A stretch of DNA of 28,606 bases from Nevskiaceae bacterium (GTDB lineage Bacteria > Pseudomonadota > Gammaproteobacteria > Steroidobacterales > Steroidobacteraceae), in contig JAITMN010000094.1 of assembly GCA_031277355.1 (NCBI GenBank), forward strand, positions 1-28,606, given 5' to 3'. Both the position numbers and the translations under genes were made by a program. Within the stretch, counting starts at the first letter, position 1; each line of letters starts with the position of its first letter. Shown here one piece after another: positions 23,601 through 28,606 of the stretch. Under the pieces are notes generated by a model, which saw only the letters and a program-made list of their open reading frames with translations, was not told where the DNA came from and ran no database searches.

Positions 23601-24215
23601 TCAGGCCGGCGCCGGATAACGATAGCGCCCTGCCCCACCCGCCAACTGCGCGGCGGCGAAGTCCCAATTGGCGAGCTTGTCGAACCAGGTGCCCAGGAAG
23701 CGATCACGCTCGTTCCTGTAGTCCAGATAGTACGCATGTTCCCAGACATCGCACACCAGCACGGGCACGGACGAACTGCCCAGCCACGGCAGGTCCGCAT
23801 CGTGCGTGGTCACCACTTGCAGCTTGCCCTCATTGGCGACAATCCACACCCAGCCGGAGCCGAACTGCGCCGCACCCTTCGTGACGAACTCCTTTTTCAG
23901 CGCTTCGAGGCTGCCGAAAGAGGCGTCGATGGCCTGCTGTATCGCGCCGCCGGGCGCAGCGGCCCTGGGCGTCATCGACTCCCAGAAGAAAGCGTGATTC
24001 CACGCCTGAGCGGTGTTGTTGAACAGCTTGGCGTCACCGCGCTTCTTCGCATCGGCGATCAGTTCCTCCAGCGACAACGTGGAGTCGCCGGCGACCTCGT
24101 TCATCACCGTGACATAGCGCTGGTGATGCTTGCCGTGGTGGGTCTGCATCGTCACCGTGCCGATCACCGGCTCCAGGGCATCGTGGGCGTAGGGAAGCGG
24201 GGGAAGCTTGTACAT
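23601..24215 (-). CDS. sodB: Superoxide dismutase, iron type
   Basis: This cytoplasmic enzyme converts superoxide to oxygen and hydrogen peroxide. It has 204 residues. Metal ligands are His26 (THHGKHHQRYV), His74 (AQAWNHAFFW), Asp156 and His160 (CDVWEHAYYLDYRN). Gln70 in NNTAQAWNH and Ala140 at the position of the manganese enzyme's Gln are the pattern of iron SODs, so iron is inferred as cofactor. GGAG lies six bases before the ATG. A candidate promoter with a 14-bp palindrome in its spacer lies about 47-75 bases upstream and overlaps the divergent frnE-like promoter. The downstream cyclophilin gene begins after 12 bases. Confidence 0.95.
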   Translation of the reverse strand: MYKLPPLPYAHDALEPVIGTVTMQTHHGKHHQRYVTVMNEVAGDSTLSLEELIADAKKRGDAKLFNNTAQAWNHAFFWESMTPRAAAPGGAIQQAIDASFGSLEALKKEFVTKGAAQFGSGWVWIVANEGKLQVVTTHDADLPWLGSSSVPVLVCDVWEHAYYLDYRNERDRFLGTWFDKLANWDFAAAQLAGGAGRYRYPAPA

Positions 24216-24261
24216 GGATCACTCCGTCTTGCTGGGGGTTCTGGCCCCTGGTTGGCGCCAC

Positions 24262-24290
24262 ACTTTACCAGCACCGCGCGCGGTGTTCGA
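24262..24290 (-). promoter_or_regulatory. Candidate sodB promoter
   Basis: On the minus strand TCGAAC (complement of 24285-24290) and TAAAGT (complement of 24262-24267) are separated by 17 bases. The spacer contains most of the palindrome at 24272-24285, and the -35 box shares bases 24287-24290 with the opposite promoter. Confidence 0.4.
24272..24285. promoter_or_regulatory. Perfect 14-bp palindrome between sodB and frnE-like gene
   Basis: CACCGCGCGCGGTG is identical to its own reverse complement. It lies between the two divergent -35 boxes and the sodB -10, where a dimeric repressor would block sodB and perhaps both promoters. No known regulator is assigned. Confidence 0.4.
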
Positions 24291-24315
24291 CAGACGGCGG
24301 CAAGACAGGTACTTT
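24287..24315 (+). promoter_or_regulatory. Candidate promoter for the FrnE-like gene
   Basis: TCGACA (24287-24292) matches the -35 consensus at five of six bases, and TACTTT (24310-24315) follows after 17 bases. Transcription would start near 24322, with a short leader carrying GAGGGAG (24326-24332) seven bases before the ATG. Confidence 0.42.
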
Positions 24316-24339
24316 TGTCTGCTTTGAGGGAGCAAACGA

Positions 24340-25002
24340 ATGACCCAGCGCCTGCACATTGATTTCGTGTCGGATGTGGCCTGCCCGTGGTGCGTCGTTG
24401 GTCTGTACGGCCTGCAGGAAGCGCTGCGGCGGACCGATGGCCAGATTCAGGCCGACATCCATTTCCAGCCCTTTGAACTGAACCCGACTATGGGACCCGA
24501 AGGGCAGAACGTGGACGAGCACATCGCGCAGAAATACGGCGCAGGGGCGCAGCAACTGGAAGCCAGCCGCAAGATGCTGCGCGAACGCGCCGCCGGCGTG
24601 GGCTTCGAGTTCAACCAGAACCTGCAAAGCCGCATATACAACACCTTCGACGCGCATCGCCTGCTGCATTGGGCCGGCACGAAGAACCGGCAACTGGAAT
24701 TGAAGCGCGAACTGTTTCGCGCGAACTTCACCGACAACGCCGATGTATCCGATCCTGAAATCTTGACGGCGGCGGCCGTGGCTGCGGGCCTCGATGCCAA
24801 CGAAGCCCGCGACGTGCTGCGCTCGCAGCGCTACGCCGAAGACGTGCGCAAGGCCGAACAGCTCTGGCAGTCGCGCGGCATCCAGGCCGTGCCCGGCATG
24901 GTGATCAATGGCAAGTGGCTGATCTCGGGTGGTCAACCGCCCGAAGCGATCGAACAGGCGCTGCGCAACATCGCCGCCACAGCCTCCGGTCAGGCGAGCT
25001 GA
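24340..25002 (+). CDS. FrnE/DsbA-like thiol oxidoreductase
   Basis: This 220-residue protein of the thioredoxin-fold DsbA/FrnE family has the active site Cys15-Pro-Trp-Cys18 in SDVACPWCVVG. A helical insert follows (GPEGQNVDEHIAQKYG onwards), then the NTFDAHRLLHWA segment typical of FrnE-like proteins and the cis-proline loop QAVPGMVING. No signal peptide is present, so it should act in the cytoplasm. FrnE of Deinococcus is a cytoplasmic disulfide isomerase linked to oxidative-stress tolerance; the role here is inferred from that and from its divergent position next to sodB. A strong ribosome site supports the ATG at 24340. A CPA1 antiporter gene follows 22 bases after the stop. Confidence 0.9.
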   Translation: MTQRLHIDFVSDVACPWCVVGLYGLQEALRRTDGQIQADIHFQPFELNPTMGPEGQNVDEHIAQKYGAGAQQLEASRKMLRERAAGVGFEFNQNLQSRIYNTFDAHRLLHWAGTKNRQLELKRELFRANFTDNADVSDPEILTAAAVAAGLDANEARDVLRSQRYAEDVRKAEQLWQSRGIQAVPGMVINGKWLISGGQPPEAIEQALRNIAATASGQAS

Positions 25003-25024
25003 CCTCACGGCCTTGCGCTAATTC

Positions 25025-26659
25025 ATGGCAACGCTGGAGATAGTGCTGGCGATGCTGGGGTCGGTCGTGGTCAGCGGCCTGCTGATGCGCGCGCTGCCCA
25101 TTGCAATCCCGCTGCCGCTGCTGCAAATCGGACTCGGCGCGCTGATCGCCACATTCACCGCCGGAGCGGTGAAGCTCGATCCGGCGATCTTCTTCCTGCT
25201 GTTTCTGCCGCCGCTGCTGTTTCTCGACGGCTGGCGCGTGCCGAACGAAGGATTGCTGCGCGACCGGGGCATGATCCTCGCATTGGCGCTGGGCCTCGTC
25301 GTCTGCACGGTGCTGGGCATGGGCCTTTTCATCCACTGGATGATTCCGGCGATGACGATGCCCGCCTCGTTCGCGCTGGCCGCAATCATCTCGCCTACCG
25401 ATCCGGTAGCGGTTTCTGCGATCACCAATCGCACCGCATTTCCGCCGCGCATGCAGCATGTGCTGGAAGGCGAATCGCTGCTGAACGACGCATCGGGTCT
25501 GGTGTGCTTTCGTTTCGCGGTGACTGCGGCGATGACGGGCACGTTCTCGCTGTCGGCGGCGGCGCTGAGCTTCGTGCATCTGGCCGTGGCCGGCGTGGTT
25601 GTCGGCGTCGCGCTGACCTTCGGCATCCTGTGGCTGAAGAACCAACTGAGCCGTCGCTTCGGCGAAGAAAGCGGCTCGCAGGTGCTGCTGAGTCTGCTGA
25701 TTCCCTTTGCCGCGTACATGGTTGCCGAGCAGATTGGCGGTTCGGGCATTCTCGCCGCCGTCGCAGCCGGCATCACGATGAGCTACATGGAACTGACCGG
25801 CGCGGCGCTGGGCCACACGCGAATGCAGCGCGCCGCCGTGTGGGACACGGTGCAGTTTGCGTTGAACGGCGTGATGTTCGTGCTGCTGGGCGAGCAGTTG
25901 CCCAGCATCCTTCGAAGTTCGGTGCACGTGGTGCGCGAGGCCGGTCATCATGATCCGCTCTGGCTGATCATTTACATCCTGGCGATCAATGCCGGACTGA
26001 TCGCACTGCGATTCGTCTGGGTGTGGGTGTCGCTGCGCGTGGGTCAATTGCTGGCCGATACAAAGCCCGGCGCAACCGCGCCAAGGTCCAGCGCACGCCG
26101 CATCGCCGCGATGTCGCTGGCCGGCGTGCGCGGCACGATCACGATGGCCGGCGTGCTGACGCTGCCGCTGCTGCTGCCCGGCGGCGCGCCCTTCCCCGCG
26201 CGTGATCTGACGATATTTCTCGCCAGCGGCACGATCATTCTGTCGCTGCTGACGGCCAATGTATTCCTGCCCCGCCTGCTGCGCGGAATCGAAATCCACG
26301 AAACACGGCGGATCAAGACGCTGGACCATATTCGCGTGATCGCCGCCGAAGCGGCCATCAAGGCGATACAGCAACAACTGGAAAGCGGTTTGGGCGATCC
26401 GCAAGACCCGGATTTGCATGCCGAAGCGGTGGCGCGTGTGATAGAGATATACCGTCGGCGCATTGACGGCAGTTCGGACACGGGCGAAACCGCCGTGCGC
26501 CTGCGCCGCAGCGATGAGATCGAACGCCAACTGCGCCTCACCGGGCTGCGCGCCGAGCGCGATACGGTGTTTGCGATGGCGCGTGCGCAGCAGATGTCCG
26601 ACGAAGTTTCCCGGCATCTGGTGCGCGAGATCGATTTGATGGAAGAACGGCTGAGCTAG
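25025..26659 (+). CDS. CPA1-family Na+(K+)/H+ antiporter
   Basis: This inner-membrane cation/proton antiporter of 544 residues would export Na+ or K+ in exchange for protons for pH and salt balance. About twelve membrane segments precede a cytoplasmic C-terminal tail (about residues 430-544) rich in charged helices. CPA1 signatures are FLPPLLFLDGWR, AAIISPTDPVAVSAI (the unwound ion-site helix with its Thr-Asp-Pro), EGESLLNDASGLV (the essential Asn-Asp pair) and SLAGVRGTITMAGVLTLPLL. Ion specificity cannot be read from sequence; YjcE/NhaP-like proteins are the nearest named relatives. There is no evident ribosome site, so it may depend on translation of the gene before it. It ends in TAG. Confidence 0.92.
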   Translation: MATLEIVLAMLGSVVVSGLLMRALPIAIPLPLLQIGLGALIATFTAGAVKLDPAIFFLLFLPPLLFLDGWRVPNEGLLRDRGMILALALGLVVCTVLGMGLFIHWMIPAMTMPASFALAAIISPTDPVAVSAITNRTAFPPRMQHVLEGESLLNDASGLVCFRFAVTAAMTGTFSLSAAALSFVHLAVAGVVVGVALTFGILWLKNQLSRRFGEESGSQVLLSLLIPFAAYMVAEQIGGSGILAAVAAGITMSYMELTGAALGHTRMQRAAVWDTVQFALNGVMFVLLGEQLPSILRSSVHVVREAGHHDPLWLIIYILAINAGLIALRFVWVWVSLRVGQLLADTKPGATAPRSSARRIAAMSLAGVRGTITMAGVLTLPLLLPGGAPFPARDLTIFLASGTIILSLLTANVFLPRLLRGIEIHETRRIKTLDHIRVIAAEAAIKAIQQQLESGLGDPQDPDLHAEAVARVIEIYRRRIDGSSDTGETAVRLRRSDEIERQLRLTGLRAERDTVFAMARAQQMSDEVSRHLVREIDLMEERLS

Positions 26660-26683
26660 AAAACCAAGACATCGGAGATTGAC

Positions 26684-28024
26684 ATGACTCACCGCAACCC
26701 TCCCCTGGCCGCCCTGTTGGGGGTGATTGGATTGTTCACGCTGGGCGTTGTGACGCCCGCTCTTGCTGCGGCTCCGGGAGGCGCAAGGGCGCCGGCCGCC
26801 GCGCCCTGTGATCGCGCCTGCCTGCAAGCCATACTTTCGCAGTACGTCGATGCCGTGCTCGCGCATGAGCCTTCGCGTCTGCCGCTGGCGGAAAATGCAC
26901 GCGTCACCGACAACGGGCTACAGGTGAAGCTCGGTGAAGGTCTGTGGAACTCCGTCACGGGCGCGGGCGGCTTTCGGCAGGACTACATCGACACGCAGCG
27001 GGAAATCGCCGCCAGTCATGTGATGTTCCGCGAGGGCGCCAATCAAATGCTGCATTCGGTGGTGCTGCATGTGCGCGATAAGAAAATCACCGGCATCGAA
27101 ACACTGAACGAGCGCGTGACGCCAGACTCGCGCTGGCAGCCCACGATGCTGAGTCAGCCCTTGGCGCGCATGAACGATCCGGTGTCAGCCGAGCAACGCG
27201 ATTCGCGGCCCACGATGATCCGCACCGCACTCACATACACCGAAGGTCTGCGCATCGGCAGTTTCGTGCGCGCGCCCACACCGTTTGCAACCGACGCCTA
27301 TCGCATCGAGAACGGCGCGTTCATGGCCGGCGCGGGCTGTCCGCGCGAGCCCTGCTCCGACATCCTGAGGCAAACCATCATCGAACATCCGGATGTAACG
27401 GCCAGCATCGCCGCCGTGGATGAGGAAAACGGCACGGTGCTGCTGTGGATGAACTTCGGCGACACCCGATCCTATGGCCCTGGCAATGCGCTGGTGACGC
27501 TGGAAGCATTCAAGGTGTGGGGCGGTGAAATCCATGTGGTTCACGCCTTCTTTTCAACGCTGCCGGTATCCACGCAGCGCGGTTGGCCTTCTTCCGATCC
27601 GATGCCTTCGCTGCTGGAATATCGCGTGCAGCACAATGAGGACGTGAAGGCCATCGAAAACCTGCTCGTCGAATATGGCCGCACGCTGGATCAACGCGAC
27701 TTCGCCGCTTATTCGCGATTGTTTGCCAAACAAGGCGAATGGGAAGGCGCACAGGGCATATTCAAAGGACCGGCGACGATCCAGACGGAGATGGAAAAGA
27801 TTTTCGCCAGGGCCCGCGACATTCCGAAAGGCAACAATTTTCATGTGATGTCGAACTTCATCATCGACGTGAAAGGCGACCGCGCCACTGCCGATTCGAT
27901 GTTCGTGTTCCATGTCTTGCAGGGCGGCAAGCCCGTGCCGAACACCGCCGGACGTTATCGCGACATCCTGATACGCGAAGACGGACAGTGGCGTTTTCTG
28001 CGCAGAGTGGCGCGTGGTCCGTGA
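26684..28024 (+). CDS. Exported protein with C-terminal SnoaL/NTF2-like domain
   Basis: The function is unknown. The 446-residue product has a signal peptide (about 1-29, ending ALA). A region (about 40-290) beginning with a Cys-Asp-x-x-Cys pair follows, then YVDAVLAHEPSRLPLAENAR and LGEGLWNSVTG, a pattern I have seen in exported proteins of proteobacteria, itself possibly NTF2-like. The C-terminal part (about 315-446; IENLLVEYGRTLDQRDFAAY, GRYRDILIREDGQWRFLRR) is a clear SnoaL-like fold of the kind used by ring-modifying cyclases and hydratases. Joining both in one exported chain is unusual. GGAG seven bases before the ATG supports the start. The ketopantoate reductase-like gene follows after 28 bases. 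Confidence 0.82.
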   Translation: MTHRNPPLAALLGVIGLFTLGVVTPALAAAPGGARAPAAAPCDRACLQAILSQYVDAVLAHEPSRLPLAENARVTDNGLQVKLGEGLWNSVTGAGGFRQDYIDTQREIAASHVMFREGANQMLHSVVLHVRDKKITGIETLNERVTPDSRWQPTMLSQPLARMNDPVSAEQRDSRPTMIRTALTYTEGLRIGSFVRAPTPFATDAYRIENGAFMAGAGCPREPCSDILRQTIIEHPDVTASIAAVDEENGTVLLWMNFGDTRSYGPGNALVTLEAFKVWGGEIHVVHAFFSTLPVSTQRGWPSSDPMPSLLEYRVQHNEDVKAIENLLVEYGRTLDQRDFAAYSRLFAKQGEWEGAQGIFKGPATIQTEMEKIFARARDIPKGNNFHVMSNFIIDVKGDRATADSMFVFHVLQGGKPVPNTAGRYRDILIREDGQWRFLRRVARGP

Positions 28025-28052
28025 AGATATCCGCACCGCAGAGACTCGACGA

Positions 28053-28606
28053 ATGAAGTTGCTCGTTCTTGGCGCAGGCGGCACCGGCGGCTACTACGGC
28101 GGCCGGCTCGCCGAAGCCGGCGTGGATGTGCGCTTCCTGGTTCGGCCGGCTCGCGCCGAAAACCTGGCGCGCAACGGGTTGGTGATCCGCAGCCCCGTGG
28201 GCGACGTGCGCATGAAGGTTCAAACCTTGACGACCGCCGATTCGCCGGTGGATGCGGTGCTGCTGTCGTGCAAGGCTTACGATCTCGACAGCGCAATGGA
28301 CGCCATCGCACCGGCAGTGGGACCGGCCACGCTGGTGCTGCCGATGCTGAATGGACTGCGCCACTTCGATGCGCTCGACAAACGCTTCGGGCGCGAGCGC
28401 GTGCTGGGCGGTCTATGCCACATCGGCGCAACGCTGGATGCCGATGGCGGCATACGTCACCTGAACAGGCAGCACCGGCTCACACTCGGGCCACGCATTC
28501 CCGCACAAACCGGCGCGGCGCGCGCACTGAACGAGGTGTTGAAGCAAGGCCGCTTCGAACTGCGCTACAGCGACAACATCCTGCAAGAGATATGGGAGAA
28601 GTTTTC
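28053..28606 (+). CDS. Ketopantoate reductase-like (ApbA/PanE family) protein, 3' end beyond window
   Basis: The first 184 residues are visible. They begin MKLLVLGAGGTGGYYGGRLA, the NADPH-binding GxGxxG segment of ApbA/PanE proteins. DAVLLSCKAYDLDSAMDAIA follows, with the conserved Lys in SCKAYD, then LPMLNGLRHFDAL with the conserved Asn and GGLCHIGATLDADGGIRHL. Family members reduce 2-dehydropantoate to pantoate for coenzyme A synthesis, but many paralogues act on other 2-keto acids, and nothing nearby ties this copy to pantothenate. The frame is intact to the window's end; the C-terminal helical domain is missing only because the sequence stops. Confidence 0.88.
   Translation, partial: MKLLVLGAGGTGGYYGGRLAEAGVDVRFLVRPARAENLARNGLVIRSPVGDVRMKVQTLTTADSPVDAVLLSCKAYDLDSAMDAIAPAVGPATLVLPMLNGLRHFDALDKRFGRERVLGGLCHIGATLDADGGIRHLNRQHRLTLGPRIPAQTGAARALNEVLKQGRFELRYSDNILQEIWEKF

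Noticed and set aside
24905..26866. 653-codon minus-strand open frame opposite the CPA1 antiporter
   Set aside because: Composition is that of an antisense shadow, and it crosses the boundaries of three real genes.
1..28606. Mobile elements, attachment sites, tRNA/rRNA genes or CRISPR arrays
   Set aside because: No transposase or integrase-like protein, no direct-repeat array and no cloverleaf-like sequence was recognised on reading; a dedicated tRNA and repeat scan was not possible here.

Overview
This is a GC-rich proteobacterial chromosome segment with dense gene packing, short gaps and many 4-base start/stop overlaps. No tRNA, rRNA, insertion sequence, phage gene or CRISPR array was seen, and no stretch over 300 bases lacks a gene. 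A gammaproteobacterium of the Steroidobacter/Nevskia/xanthomonad kind is the best guess. The basis is gatCA divergent from mreBCD, mrdAB joined directly to mre, and secreted families (DUF6152-like, NTF2-like) that I associate with such bacteria. This placement is inference.

Layout: 1-1001 (minus) carries gatA (cut by the window edge) and gatC. 1130-9860 (plus) is a nine-gene envelope-growth block: mreB, mreC, mreD, mrdA (PBP2), mrdB (RodA), a MltB-type lytic transglycosylase, rlpA and a DacA-type D,D-carboxypeptidase. Together these are the rod-elongation scaffold, its synthase, and enzymes that cut or trim peptidoglycan. 9877-12935 (minus) holds fpr, an MHS-type symporter, tadA and nsrR. The tadA frame contains an amber codon near its N-terminus. 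13060-16228 (minus) holds four co-oriented genes: two secreted proteins, a LigB-LigA fused extradiol dioxygenase of the gallate dioxygenase type, and a Pro/Ala-rich secreted protein. A second, YgiD-like LigB-family dioxygenase diverges from them at 16361.

17110-19319 holds a DUF2937-like membrane protein, a LOG-family phosphoribohydrolase and an SDR oxidoreductase. 19408-22874 is an acetate kinase-phosphoketolase pair, which would turn sugar phosphates into acetyl phosphate and then acetate plus ATP. 22887-24215 (minus) is an iron-type superoxide dismutase followed by a periplasmic cyclophilin. It diverges from a FrnE/DsbA-like oxidoreductase (24340), followed by a CPA1 Na+/H+ antiporter, a secreted protein with an NTF2-like domain, and a truncated ketopantoate reductase-like gene.

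Most notable: the amber codon in tadA; four neighbouring genes whose -10-like hexamers sit 6-9 nt before the start codon, suggesting leaderless transcripts; hairpins holding the minus-strand stop codon at three convergent junctions; overlapping back-to-back promoters with a 14-bp palindrome between sodB and frnE; and two extradiol dioxygenases diverging around a strong-looking promoter next to secreted proteins of unknown function.
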